NCBI GenBank assembly: GCA_016699835.1
Contig: CP064987.1
Coordinates: 620,001 to 684,000, forward strand
Direction of reading: 5' to 3'
Length of the DNA: 64,000 bases
DNA from: Phycisphaerales bacterium
GTDB lineage: Bacteria > Planctomycetota > Phycisphaerae > Phycisphaerales > UBA1924
Shown: in pieces, positions 35,577 to 44,576 of the stretch
How the letters are laid out: the number at the start of each line of letters is the position of its first letter
Position numbering within the stretch: position 1 is the stretch's first letter
Translations under genes and position numbers: made by a program
The notes under the pieces: model-generated
Databases searched by the model: none
Told to the model about the DNA's origin: nothing
The model's input: only the letters and a program-made list of their open reading frames with translations

Positions 35577-37997
35577 GTGTCCACCAACGGCTTTGATCCC
35601 GAGATTCTGCAGGACTTCCTCACCGAATCGGGCGAGTTGCTCGAGCAACTCGAGTCCGACCTCGTGGAACTGGAGGACCACGCGCAGGACACCGACCTCC
35701 TCAACAAGGTCTTCCGCGCGCTGCACACGATCAAGGGGAGTGCATCGTTCCTGGCGCTGACGAACCTGGTCACGATCGCCCACGCCGCCGAGAGCGCGCT
35801 CAACGCCGCTCGCAACGGGACCGTCATTGTTGATCGCCCCGTCATGGATCGGCTACTGCAGGCCGTCGACCTCATCAAACGCCAGATGGGTCAGATCCAG
35901 CGCGGACAACAGACCCTCGAGATCCCGCCCGCCAAACTCGTCGCCGACCTCGCTGGGATCGGCGAGGGTAAGCCGATCTCGGCGTCGAAGCCGACGACCG
36001 CAAAGTCAACCACAGCCGCCAAATCCATGACAGGCGTGAAGTCCACGTCGAGCGCCAAGGTAGGGATCACGAAGGCCACATCAAAGTCCGCGACGAAGAC
36101 CGCTTCGAAGGCGCCCTCAAAGGCAGCCCTCAAGCAAAGGAAGTCGAGATCGTCCAAGGCCGGCACAACGGACGAAGTCGCGGTCGCGACGATTGAACTC
36201 ACCTCCCCCACCACCGGTGAAAGCACTCGCGATGTTTCCGGCATCACATCGGAGCTCCCGGCCGACCTTTCCTGGTCCGTCTCGCCTTTGGAGTTGGACT
36301 CGGGAAAGGCGGACCTCTTGGAGTATCTCGTTGCGGACATCGAGGAAACGCTCACGAAACTCGACACGCTCGTGAGCGAGTTGGGGGCAAGAAGCAAGGC
36401 CGACGAGTGCGGCGAGCACCTTGGAGAGTTGGCGCTGGGCCTGGCCAAGGCCGTCGATTTCTTCAACTTCGAGTCGATGCAACACGTCGCGTACCAGTTG
36501 AACGAACTGGGGCGGACGATGGCAACCACGCACGAAGTCGAGGAGAACACGCCTCGCGCGAGGCTGATGTCGGAGATCCTCCGTCATCAGTGCCGTGGCC
36601 TGAAGGACAAGGAGATGCGTGTGTGCGACCCGGCGTCGTATGCAAACGCAGGAATCGAGACGATCGATGAGATCGCAGACGAGTCGGTGACGGGCCCGAT
36701 CGATGAGTCGGCCTCGACCCCAGAGGCCGCGAGTGTGGCCCCAACGGCGGCCCGTTCCGATGAGGAACGAAAGATCGTGATTCAGGAGAGCACGATCCGC
36801 GTCGAGGTCGGGCGGCTCGAGTCCCTGATGAATCTCGTGGGCGAGTTGGTGCTGCAGAAAAATCGCCTATCGTCGCTCTCGCGCCGCCTCGCTGGCGAGA
36901 CCCTGCAGGACGCGGAACTTGCCGAGTCGATCTCGCTGGCGTCGGGGAACCTCGATCGTGTGACGGGCGACATCCAGATGGCGGTGATGCGCACGCGCAT
37001 GCAGCCGCTCGACAAACTCTTTGGAAAATATCCACGGCTTATCCGCGACCTCGCGTCGAAGACCGGAAAGAAGATGCGCCTGGTGATCGAGGGCGGCGAG
37101 ACCGAGGTGGACAAGTCCGTCATCGAAGAACTCGGCGATCCCCTGATCCACTTGCTTCGCAACTCGGCCGACCACGGGATCGAGATGCCGCTGGATCGTG
37201 TGAAGGCTGGCAAGAGCGATGAAGGCACGATCACCATCCGCGCCTCGCACGAGGGCGGGCACGTACGCCTTCAGATCCTCGACGACGGGCGCGGGCTTCA
37301 CCGTGATCGAATCGGCAAGAAGGCCATCGAGCGAGGGCTGTGCACCGAGGCGGAACTCGCCTCGCTCCCAGACCGCGAGGTGTACAAGTTCATCTTTGGC
37401 GCGGGATTTTCCACGGCCGAGCAGGTCAGCGACCTCTCGGGGCGCGGCGTGGGGATGGACGTCGTCCGGACCAACATCGAGAAAATCAAGGGGTCGATCG
37501 ACCTGGCAAGCGAGCCTGGACAGGGGACGACGCTCACGATCACGATCCCGCTGACGGTGGCGATCATGCCCGCCATGATGGTTGCTGTCTCGAACGAGAT
37601 CTACGCGGTGCCGCTGGGCAACATCCTGGAGATCGTGAAGCCCGAGGCGTCGTCAATCTCGAGCATCGGGGAACACCCAGTGATCAGGATGCGGGACGGG
37701 GTGCTGCCGCTGCTGAGCGCGGTGGACGCGTTCAACGTGCCGATGGAAGCGGACGGGAGCCGTCCGAAAACGCCGTTCGTCGTGGTGCTCGCGCTCAACG
37801 ATCGCCGGATCGGCCTGACGGTGTCGCGATTGATCGGTCAGCAGGAGATTGTGGTCAAGCCGCTGGATTCGGTGGTCGATCACAAGGGAGGCCCCGTCTC
37901 CGGCGCGACGGTTCGCGACGACGGCGGGGTCAGCCTGATCGTGGACGTGACGCAACTGATGGCGATGTCGCAGTCGCTCGCGGTCCGTGCCGCCTGA
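35577..37997 (+). CDS. cheA: Chemotaxis histidine kinase CheA
   Basis: CheA (806 residues) phosphorylates CheY and CheB. Domain order: HPt with phospho-His50 (RALHTIKGSASF); a Lys/Ser/Thr-rich, probably disordered linker (~130-215, many KST/KSA units); a second helical domain (~240-350) resembling HPt but without the usual H-x-x-KG box; dimerisation helices (~400, VGRLESLMNLVGELVLQKNRL region); a HATPase domain with HLLRNSADHGIE, DDGRGLHRD and SGRGVGMDVV; and a C-terminal CheW-like regulatory domain. Start GTG 35577 with AAGGA upstream. A classical CheY-binding P2 domain is not evident. Confidence 0.96.
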   Translation: MSTNGFDPEILQDFLTESGELLEQLESDLVELEDHAQDTDLLNKVFRALHTIKGSASFLALTNLVTIAHAAESALNAARNGTVIVDRPVMDRLLQAVDLIKRQMGQIQRGQQTLEIPPAKLVADLAGIGEGKPISASKPTTAKSTTAAKSMTGVKSTSSAKVGITKATSKSATKTASKAPSKAALKQRKSRSSKAGTTDEVAVATIELTSPTTGESTRDVSGITSELPADLSWSVSPLELDSGKADLLEYLVADIEETLTKLDTLVSELGARSKADECGEHLGELALGLAKAVDFFNFESMQHVAYQLNELGRTMATTHEVEENTPRARLMSEILRHQCRGLKDKEMRVCDPASYANAGIETIDEIADESVTGPIDESASTPEAASVAPTAARSDEERKIVIQESTIRVEVGRLESLMNLVGELVLQKNRLSSLSRRLAGETLQDAELAESISLASGNLDRVTGDIQMAVMRTRMQPLDKLFGKYPRLIRDLASKTGKKMRLVIEGGETEVDKSVIEELGDPLIHLLRNSADHGIEMPLDRVKAGKSDEGTITIRASHEGGHVRLQILDDGRGLHRDRIGKKAIERGLCTEAELASLPDREVYKFIFGAGFSTAEQVSDLSGRGVGMDVVRTNIEKIKGSIDLASEPGQGTTLTITIPLTVAIMPAMMVAVSNEIYAVPLGNILEIVKPEASSISSIGEHPVIRMRDGVLPLLSAVDAFNVPMEADGSRPKTPFVVVLALNDRRIGLTVSRLIGQQEIVVKPLDSVVDHKGGPVSGATVRDDGGVSLIVDVTQLMAMSQSLAVRAA

Positions 37998-38014
37998 GTC
38001 GTGGAGAAGTATCA

Positions 38015-38515
38015 ATGGATCCGACGGTCATTAAACCATTCATCGCGAGTATCCAGAACGTCTTCTCGACCATGATGCAGTTGCAGGTCAGCATCGGCGA
38101 GCCGCGCATCAAATCGTCCAACACGGGCGAGCACGACGTGTCGGGCATCATCGGGTTGTCCGGTGATGTCGTCGGGTCGGTGGTCCTGAGTTTCCCGACG
38201 GAGACGGCGACGAATGTCGTGGCGCTCTTCTGCGGGATGAAAGTCGATCCGACATCCCCCGACTTTGCAGACGCAATCGGCGAACTGGGGAATATGGTCT
38301 CGGGAGGCGCCAAGGCCATGTTCCATGGTCGCAAGGCGTCGATCTCCTGCCCCAGCGTGGTCCTGGGCAAAAACCACGTCATCGCGCGACCCAGCGGCGT
38401 GCCCTGCATCGTGATCCCCTGCATGACCGATTGCGGCGACTTCGTGATCGAGGTCGCGATCAAGAACAACGACAGCACCGTGGCTGAATCAAAGACCGCC
38501 ACCGCGAAGGCCTGA
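38015..38515 (+). CDS. cheX: CheX-like chemotaxis phosphatase
   Basis: A 166-residue member of the CheC/CheX/FliY phosphatase group, which dephosphorylates CheY-P. The fold begins with FIASIQNVFSTMMQLQV; the active-site helix is DAIGELGNMVSGGAK, with the family's E-x-x-N pair. ATG 38015 follows GGAG. The gene lies between cheA and cheY, and no cheZ is present, so signal termination probably depends on it. The longer open frame upstream is a shadow of cheA. Confidence 0.9.
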   Translation: MDPTVIKPFIASIQNVFSTMMQLQVSIGEPRIKSSNTGEHDVSGIIGLSGDVVGSVVLSFPTETATNVVALFCGMKVDPTSPDFADAIGELGNMVSGGAKAMFHGRKASISCPSVVLGKNHVIARPSGVPCIVIPCMTDCGDFVIEVAIKNNDSTVAESKTATAKA

Positions 38516-38553
38516 GACGACTCACACCCCTTGAATCCCACACGAGACGCGAC

Positions 38554-38931
38554 ATGAAAATCCTCCTGGTCGATGACAGCAAGACGATGCGGAATATCCA
38601 GAAGTCAGTGCTCTCCCAACTCGGACACACCGAGGTGATCGAGGCGTGCGACGGCGTGGACGCGCTCTCGAAAGTGCAGGGGTTCAAGCCCGAGCTGCTC
38701 CTCGTGGACTGGAACATGCCCAACATGGACGGGCTGACGTTCGTGAAGACGTATCGCGCCAAGATCTCCAAGTCCACGCCGATCATCATGGTGACGACCG
38801 AGGCCGAGAAGGCCCGCGTCATCGAGGCGATCAAGGCCGGCGTGAACAACTACGTCGTCAAGCCCTTCACCCCGGACCTGCTCAGCCAGCGGATCAACGA
38901 GACGATGGCGAAGGCATCGGCGGCGGCGTAA
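38554..38931 (+). CDS. cheY: CheY-like single-domain response regulator
   Basis: A 125-residue receiver domain with no output domain. The acidic pocket is Asp7-Asp8 (LLVDDSK), the phospho-acceptor is Asp52 (VDWNMPNMDG), Thr is in MVTTEAEK, and the conserved Lys is in NYVVKPFTP. As the last gene of the chemotaxis operon it is the expected target of CheA and CheX. No flagellar genes are in this window, so its output (flagellar switch or pilus machinery) is open. Confidence 0.94.
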   Translation: MKILLVDDSKTMRNIQKSVLSQLGHTEVIEACDGVDALSKVQGFKPELLLVDWNMPNMDGLTFVKTYRAKISKSTPIIMVTTEAEKARVIEAIKAGVNNYVVKPFTPDLLSQRINETMAKASAAA

Positions 38932-39018
38932 CACCGGGCGGGATGCGGCTGTGTCACAAGCAGGTTTCTGGCGACCGGGAGGGGTGGATTCCCTTCTCCG
39001 GCTTGCCACAATTCATGG

Positions 39019-40329
39019 ATGAAACCACTCACCTGGCTGTGGACGCTGGCGGGCGGGCTTGGCGCCGCGGGAACATTGACCGCGCCGGCATCGCCTCGCT
39101 CTGAATCGCCCGTACCTCCCACGACCGCCGCACCGGGCTCACCGGAAAAGACCACACCCGCCGATCTCAGCCCCACCGACGAGCCTGTCCGGGTGCAGTT
39201 GGTGCTCAGTGATGGACGCCTGGTCGAGGGGCGATTGATCGGACAGGACGATCGCTCGGTGACCGTCGAGGTGAACGGGATCGCCACGCCGTTCCAGCGC
39301 GGGTTGGTCGATCGACTGCGGACGCTCCCGAGCGTGTCGTCGGAGTACGCGAGGTTGAAGGCGGCGATCGACCCGCGTGACATCGAGGCGCGGCTGCGAC
39401 TGGCGGAGTGGCTGCGGGCGAACGAGCGGTATGACCTCGCGCTCGTGGAGATCAGCGAGGCGATGAGGATCGACCCGCTGCATCCCGAGGCGCTGGAAAT
39501 GAAGACGCTGGTCGAGCAGCAGAAAATGCTGGCCGACGCGACCAAGGCCCGCGACGACGAACCCGGAACGGACACGTCGAAGCCCCACCGCGTGGTGAGG
39601 CGGCCGGAGAAACCGAAGTTTCCGGTGCTCTCGCCAGAACAGGTCAACGTGATGCGGGTGTACGAGGTGGACCTGCGTCGCCCGCCTCGCATGATGATCG
39701 ATCGCTCGACGGTTGTTGAGTTGATGAAGACCTACTCGAGCAACGAGTTGATCCCGCAGACGCCCGAGGGCCGCGACGCGTTCCTGAGGAAGGACGCGGT
39801 GGAGATCCTTGAAGTGATGTTTCGGCTGCGCGCGCGCGAGTTCTATGGCGATGTGCGTGTCATCGAGAACCCTCTTCCGTTCCGCCTCTTCCGCGAGGAG
39901 GTGCATCGCGGGTGGTTGATGAACAGTTGCGCCACGTCGCGCTGCCACGGCGGAGAGGACGCGGGGGCGTTGTACCTCAACCGCAACATGGCGAACTCGG
40001 ACGCGGCGGTGTACACGAACTTTCTGATTCTGGATCGTTTCAAGTCCAGCGACGATCTCCCATTGATCGATTACGTGGAGCCGGCAAACTCGCTGCTGCT
40101 CCAGTATGGCTTGCCCCGGGCCCTCGCGAAGCGGAAGCACCCGGAGATCGGGCAGTTGCGTGGTCGTCAGGCGTGGAAGCCGGTCTTTGAATCGGATCGC
40201 GACCCCAAGTTCAAGGCTGCGGTGGAATGGATCAACACCCTGTATCGACCGAGACCGAAGTATCCGGTGGAGTACACGCCACCGTTGGCTCGGCCCGAGC
40301 ACGGGGACGAGGATCGCACGCCGAGATAG
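39019..40329 (+). CDS. Exported protein with CX4CH haem-like motif
   Basis: A 436-residue protein, probably periplasmic. A short signal-like N-terminus (MKPLTWLWTLAGGLGAAGTL) precedes a Pro/Thr-rich linker, a small beta segment (VQLVLSDGRLVEGRLIG), and a TPR-like helical part (IEARLRLAEWLRANERYDLALVEISEAM). A later region contains CATSRCHGG, Cys304 and Cys309-His310. This is a CX4CH pattern, which can bind haem c in some multihaem cytochromes; binding here is inference. The function is unknown. It starts 87 bases after cheY and may have its own promoter. Confidence 0.7.
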   Translation: MKPLTWLWTLAGGLGAAGTLTAPASPRSESPVPPTTAAPGSPEKTTPADLSPTDEPVRVQLVLSDGRLVEGRLIGQDDRSVTVEVNGIATPFQRGLVDRLRTLPSVSSEYARLKAAIDPRDIEARLRLAEWLRANERYDLALVEISEAMRIDPLHPEALEMKTLVEQQKMLADATKARDDEPGTDTSKPHRVVRRPEKPKFPVLSPEQVNVMRVYEVDLRRPPRMMIDRSTVVELMKTYSSNELIPQTPEGRDAFLRKDAVEILEVMFRLRAREFYGDVRVIENPLPFRLFREEVHRGWLMNSCATSRCHGGEDAGALYLNRNMANSDAAVYTNFLILDRFKSSDDLPLIDYVEPANSLLLQYGLPRALAKRKHPEIGQLRGRQAWKPVFESDRDPKFKAAVEWINTLYRPRPKYPVEYTPPLARPEHGDEDRTPR

Positions 40330-40566
40330 GCCGTTCCTTTGTCCGGTTCGCAGAGATCAGATCCCCAACAGGCCCCCAATGGATGGGCATGCTGGCTCGC
40401 GTCGGCGGGGGCGATCGGCTAAAGTCTCAACCACACGCCGATGCGGGGCGTATGGGGACAGCGCCGATGGGCGTGCCGAGGGTGTGGACGCGCTTTGTTC
40501 GTGTCCAGAGCCGACTGGCTTTGTCCCCACCGCCGCCAAAGTTGGCCCAACCTTGATGGGATCACC

Positions 40567-42528
40567 ATGACTCGACGCCTGAGTGGAACGACCATGACAA
40601 CCGGCCTGTTGACGGCGGCCTCGCTGCTGCTGGTGGCGGGCGGGTGCAAGAAGGAAGACGCGAACGCGCGGACGTTCGAGGACTCGGCGCGAAACGTTCA
40701 CGCGGCGGCGTCGGCAGGCCCGGCAAGCGCAGACCACAGCGCGATGGTCTATAAGAAAGCCATCACCGATCTCGCCCCGATCGTGGCGGAAGGCGGCGGG
40801 ACGGGCGCCGCTGCGGCGTCGCTCGCGGCACAGTCGGGGCTGGGCGTCGCCGAGCGGGCTGTGGCGAAAGTGCACGAGGCCTCGGCAGAGGTCCGCACGT
40901 CGCTGGCGTCGGCGCGGTTGAACCTGAACTCATGGATCACGAGGAGCACGGCGGCGTCGGTGACGGGCGCGTTCGATCCGGCGCCACAGATCGCGGAGTT
41001 GGAGCAGAGCCGGGGGGAGATCGAGAATCGCATCCGCACGCTCACCGACGAGAAGCGGAATGTGTCGGGGCAGATCGAGTCACTCCGCCAGCAGGCGCGG
41101 GCGAAAACGGACGAGGCGACACGATACTTCGCGCAGGCCGCGGATCTGCAGTCGCACGCGAGCACGATGTCGGCCTCGTCCGGGCTGACGCTCGTCGAGC
41201 AGGCGCGGGAAGCCAAGCGGCGCGGGGACGCCGAGGCGATGGCAGCGACGACGCTGAACTCCCAGGCCGACGTGCTCCAGCCCAAGTTGCAGAACGCGAC
41301 GCTGGAGTTGGACCTGGCGCAGAATCGACTGACCAACCTGAACGACAGCGCCGCGGACCTCGAGGCACAGCGTTCGGCGGCCCAGCGGGCGGCGAGCGAG
41401 GCGAGGAACAATGCCGTCCAGTACTCGCAACAGGTTGACTTTTTCGTGGAGGGGGCGAGGAAGGCGATGACCGAGTCGTTCGAGTCGTCGGTCGCGGAGG
41501 CGGAGCGGCTGGTGAACTCGGCGATGAAGGACGCGTCGAGCGCGGCCTCGACCCTGCCGTTGCAGGGGAAACTGGTGCAGGCCTCGGGCCGCATGACGCT
41601 GGCGGACGTGAAGGCGATGGCGGCGGCGCTCACGAACGACTACGCGAGGCTGCTGGAGGCCGTGGCGGCGGCGGCGCCCGCGGTCCCGAACCAGTCGGAG
41701 TATGGAGCGAAGGCGCGCGAGGCGCGGTCACAGGCGGAGGCGGCGTATGCCGCGAGCGTCGAGGCGATCGAGTCGGCGCGGGCGGCCGTGTCGAGCGTCC
41801 CGGCGAAAGGTCCGGCGAAGGAGAAACTCGACGCGCTGGCGGCCATGCTGGAACGAAGGGCCTCGGGCGCGGCGGGGAATGCGGCGGATTCCGGCGCGGC
41901 GTCCGCGGCGGCGCCCGGCGATCCCTCACCGGCAAACGGAACCGCGGACGACGAGCGGGCGATCCGGGAGGTGCTCTCGCGTCTGAAGTCGCTGGCGGAA
42001 GCGGGGAAATCGGCCGAGGTGCTGGCGATGCTGAACGCCAGGACCGACGCCGAGCGGACGCTGCTCGGGAACGTCCGCTCGCTGGTCGAGGCGCAGGGTC
42101 GCCTGGACGCGGCGTGCACGTTGAAACTCGGGACTTCGTTCACGGACCTCATGAAGAACGCCGGGCCGGCGGGCGCGATGCTGGGCGCGACGGACTTCAC
42201 AAAGTCCCTGGCGGAGTTCGACCCCCAGTCGATGTCGATCCTCGTGAACGGGAACGACGCGATGGTGACGGACCCCTCGGACCAGACGACGACGCCGTTC
42301 TTCAAGGATGGGGGCGAGTGGAAGATGGGATTGCCCTCGGCCCAGGGGATGGAGGCGATGACCCCGATGCTGGGCGCGCTCGCGACGGCCTTCGGCGACA
42401 TGGCGAAGGACGTTGAGGACGGAAAACTCACCGACGCCCAGTCCTTGCTCATGGCGCTCGGGCAGAAGATGCAGGGGGTGATGGGCGGCATGGGTGGCAT
42501 GTCGCCGGGGATGGGCGGCGGGAACTAG
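40567..42528 (+). CDS. Coiled-coil lipoprotein of unknown function
   Basis: A 653-residue protein. The signal peptide ends in a lipobox, LLVAGG|C27, so it should be lipidated and membrane-anchored. Most of the chain is Ala/Glu/Gln/Arg-rich and helical with long coiled-coil segments (QIAELEQSRGEIENRIRTL, LDLAQNRLTNLNDSAADLE). A globular C-terminal part (~500-620) and a Met/Gly-rich tail (MGGMGGMSPGMGGG) follow. ATG 40567 was chosen; the frame is open 126 bases further upstream without a signal sequence. No homologous family is recognised. Confidence 0.75.
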   Translation: MTRRLSGTTMTTGLLTAASLLLVAGGCKKEDANARTFEDSARNVHAAASAGPASADHSAMVYKKAITDLAPIVAEGGGTGAAAASLAAQSGLGVAERAVAKVHEASAEVRTSLASARLNLNSWITRSTAASVTGAFDPAPQIAELEQSRGEIENRIRTLTDEKRNVSGQIESLRQQARAKTDEATRYFAQAADLQSHASTMSASSGLTLVEQAREAKRRGDAEAMAATTLNSQADVLQPKLQNATLELDLAQNRLTNLNDSAADLEAQRSAAQRAASEARNNAVQYSQQVDFFVEGARKAMTESFESSVAEAERLVNSAMKDASSAASTLPLQGKLVQASGRMTLADVKAMAAALTNDYARLLEAVAAAAPAVPNQSEYGAKAREARSQAEAAYAASVEAIESARAAVSSVPAKGPAKEKLDALAAMLERRASGAAGNAADSGAASAAAPGDPSPANGTADDERAIREVLSRLKSLAEAGKSAEVLAMLNARTDAERTLLGNVRSLVEAQGRLDAACTLKLGTSFTDLMKNAGPAGAMLGATDFTKSLAEFDPQSMSILVNGNDAMVTDPSDQTTTPFFKDGGEWKMGLPSAQGMEAMTPMLGALATAFGDMAKDVEDGKLTDAQSLLMALGQKMQGVMGGMGGMSPGMGGGN

Positions 42529-42661
42529 GGATCACGGGTCGGCCTCCAAGCGTGCGGCCTGTAGTAGTGTCATGGCTGCAGGCATCACGCTCTTTCGTGT
42601 AGCGTGGCAATGTGCACACTCGCCCCACGCGGATCGTGGGGGTACCCAAGGCGAGGGTTTG

Positions 42662-43648
42662 ATGGCGCGAACGGAATCGAGCGGAGAGTCGGCGGGCGCC
42701 GGGCCGGTGCTGGCCGAGGCGGTGATGCACCTGCACCTTCCCGCTTCGGCGGCGACGGCGGTGGTCGTCGAGAATCGCCTGTGCACCAAGGGCCCCAAGG
42801 CGACGGGGTTCGTGCGGCACGTCGTGCTCGACGTCTCCAACTCGAAACTCCCGGGGAACTTCATCGCGGGCCAGTCGTTCGGCGTCCTCCCGCCCGGCGA
42901 GACGACGCTGGGCCAGCCCCACAAGTTGCGCCTCTACTCGATCTCGTCGGCCTCCTTCGGCGAGGGCGGCAACCCCAACCACCTCGCGACGACCGTGAAG
43001 CGACTGCTCGACGAGCACCACGAGACCAAAAAACTATTCGTGGGCGTGGCGTCGAACTACTTGTGCGACCTCTCGCCCGGGGACACGGTTCGCGTCACAG
43101 GCCCCAGCGGGAAGCGGTTCGTGCTCCCCGCGGACCCGTCGGCCCACGACTATGTGTTCGTCGCGACGGGGACGGGGATCGCGCCGTTCCGCGGGATGCT
43201 GCACGAGTTGCTGTCGCACCCGACGCGGCGGGCCCACGGGTCGAAGGTGGCGCTGGTGATGGGCGTGCCGTACGCGCCGGATCTCTTGTACCACGACGAG
43301 TTGATGGCCTTGGCGGCGTCGCACCCGGAGTTTCTGTACGTGCCGGTCCTGAGCCGCCAGGCCCAGGTGGACGGGTCGTCGCTCGGGCCGATGTACGTCG
43401 ACGCGCGCCTGTCGTCGCACCCCGGGCTGCAGGAGATTTTGCGAGCCCCTCGGACGCTGGTATATGTCTGCGGGATCGCGGGGATGGAGTTGGGCGTGCT
43501 GCGGTCGTTGGCGACGAGCCTGCCGGATGAGGCGGCGGCGCAATACGTCTTCGTCGACGCCACGGCCGGCTCGCCGGGAACGTGGACGCGGGCGATGGTG
43601 CACAAGGCGGTGAAGCCGACGCGTCGGGTGTTCTTGGAGGTGTACTAA
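42662..43648 (+). CDS. Ferredoxin-NADP reductase-like FAD/NAD(P) oxidoreductase
   Basis: A 328-residue flavoenzyme of the plant/cyanobacterial ferredoxin-NADP+ reductase type. The FAD site is LRLYSISS, the NADP-binding loop FVATGTGIAPFRGML, and YVCGIAGMELGV follows. The chain ends in an aromatic Tyr (RRVFLEVY), which stacks on the flavin in plant-type enzymes. It moves electrons between NADPH and ferredoxin or flavodoxin in the cytoplasm. ATG 42662 has GAGGG four bases upstream. Similarity to reductase subunits such as BoxA/PaaE is an alternative, but no oxygenase partner is nearby. Confidence 0.85.
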   Translation: MARTESSGESAGAGPVLAEAVMHLHLPASAATAVVVENRLCTKGPKATGFVRHVVLDVSNSKLPGNFIAGQSFGVLPPGETTLGQPHKLRLYSISSASFGEGGNPNHLATTVKRLLDEHHETKKLFVGVASNYLCDLSPGDTVRVTGPSGKRFVLPADPSAHDYVFVATGTGIAPFRGMLHELLSHPTRRAHGSKVALVMGVPYAPDLLYHDELMALAASHPEFLYVPVLSRQAQVDGSSLGPMYVDARLSSHPGLQEILRAPRTLVYVCGIAGMELGVLRSLATSLPDEAAAQYVFVDATAGSPGTWTRAMVHKAVKPTRRVFLEVY

Positions 43649-43667
43649 CGCCTCGGGCGTGTTTCCC
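43646..43667 (+). terminator. Weak terminator-like hairpin after the FNR-like gene
   Basis: ACGCC (43648-43652) and GGCGT (43656-43660) form a five-base stem with loop TCG, starting at the stop codon and followed by GTTTCCCT. The short U-poor tail makes it a weak candidate. Confidence 0.3.
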
Positions 43668-43686
43668 TGATCGATTTCAATGACCA

Positions 43687-44172
43687 TTGGGAGATGTCGC
43701 CTTGGTCCATGAGTTCCGGCCCAAATTCCGTGTGTATGTCAATGAGACGTGGCCCATTTCGATAGTCCTTGTCTTGATTTGTTGCGTTGCAGGTTACTTC
43801 AGGTATGGCTGGTCCAGGATGCCGCTCGTGGTCGTGGTCGCCATAGGTCTGACGCTCCTGCTCGATTGTTTCTATCTGTGGAGGTTCCGCCGGACGGCAC
43901 CCGTTGTCGCCCAACTCTCCGACGAGGGCATTGGACTTGTGTATCGCACGGGCGAGGAGTGGATCGCGTGGGACGAAGTGACCATGGCGCGTCACGAGTA
44001 TTCCGGCGGGCTCCGATGGCGCGTTCGTCACGATCACGGCGAGTTTCTCCTCCGGGACGACGGATTCACGACGATCCAATGGGAAAGAATCTGTGCGACC
44101 ATGCGAAGGCTGCTCGAACAACACGAGGTACCGTTCGTCGAGGGTGCCTTTGCGAAGTTTGCGAGCAGTTGA
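43687..44172 (+). CDS. Hypothetical membrane protein, PH-like domain
   Basis: A 161-residue protein. Two hydrophobic helices (SIVLVLICCVAGYF and MPLVVVVAIGLTLLLDCFYLW) are followed by a ~90-residue soluble domain with VVAQLSDEGIGLVYRTGEEWIAWDEV, a pattern seen in bacterial PH-like membrane proteins; this is a weak inference. The start is uncertain: TTG 43687 or TTG 43702, neither with a clear Shine-Dalgarno. Codon use is less GC-biased than in its neighbours. It stands directly upstream of the palindrome-rich repeat region. Confidence 0.55.
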   Translation: MGDVALVHEFRPKFRVYVNETWPISIVLVLICCVAGYFRYGWSRMPLVVVVAIGLTLLLDCFYLWRFRRTAPVVAQLSDEGIGLVYRTGEEWIAWDEVTMARHEYSGGLRWRVRHDHGEFLLRDDGFTTIQWERICATMRRLLEQHEVPFVEGAFAKFASS

Positions 44173-44576
44173 ATCTCACCGGGTGCCACCAGTCGGTCTC
44201 ACCTGCGGTGGGCGGTTAGGACCGAGGGTGCCCGGCGCGGTGACGTGCGGCACATGTCTCCAAGCCCGCAGGGCTTGAATGAAGTAGCCGGGGGCAACGC
44301 CCCGGTCGCGTGGAATGAGTGAACACGACCATCCCATCGGGATGGCACACGATTGTCGCGCGTCACGCCTTGCCCTTTGCGACCATTGCGTTGCTCCTGG
44401 TTCGATCCCTGCGGGATCGTGCGTCGTGTCGTGGGGTTGTGTCCGGGGGCGTTGCCCCCGACTACTGGCTTGCACCCCTTCGGGGTGTCTTCCTCACCGC
44501 ACCGCAGCCGTGGCTCGATACACTTCTTCACGATTGGCGTGCCCTCGTCGAAGTATCTTGCGGCTCGCGATCCTAT
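44173..44576. other. Repeat-rich gap with palindromic elements
   Basis: No gene is supported. The stretch holds palindromes in series: CAAGCCCGCAGGGCTTG (44260-44276), GGGGGCAACGCCCC (44290-44303), ATCCCTGCGGGAT (44405-44417), GGGGGCGTTGCCCCC (44445-44459) and CACCCCTTCGGGGTG (44473-44487). The second half is direct repeat copy 1. Confidence 0.6.
44401..44500 (+). repeat. Direct repeat, copy 1
   Basis: About 100 bases that recur at 45386-45486 with roughly ten mismatches. Each copy contains three GC-rich hairpins. Weaker collinear similarity may continue for ~45 more bases up to GTGCCCTCG (44539-44547). Copy 1 lies just beyond the 3' end of the DUF4304 gene. Confidence 0.85.

Noticed and set aside
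37340..38014. Plus-strand extension upstream of cheX
   Set aside because: It overlaps cheA in another frame; CheX similarity begins exactly at ATG 38015, which has a Shine-Dalgarno.
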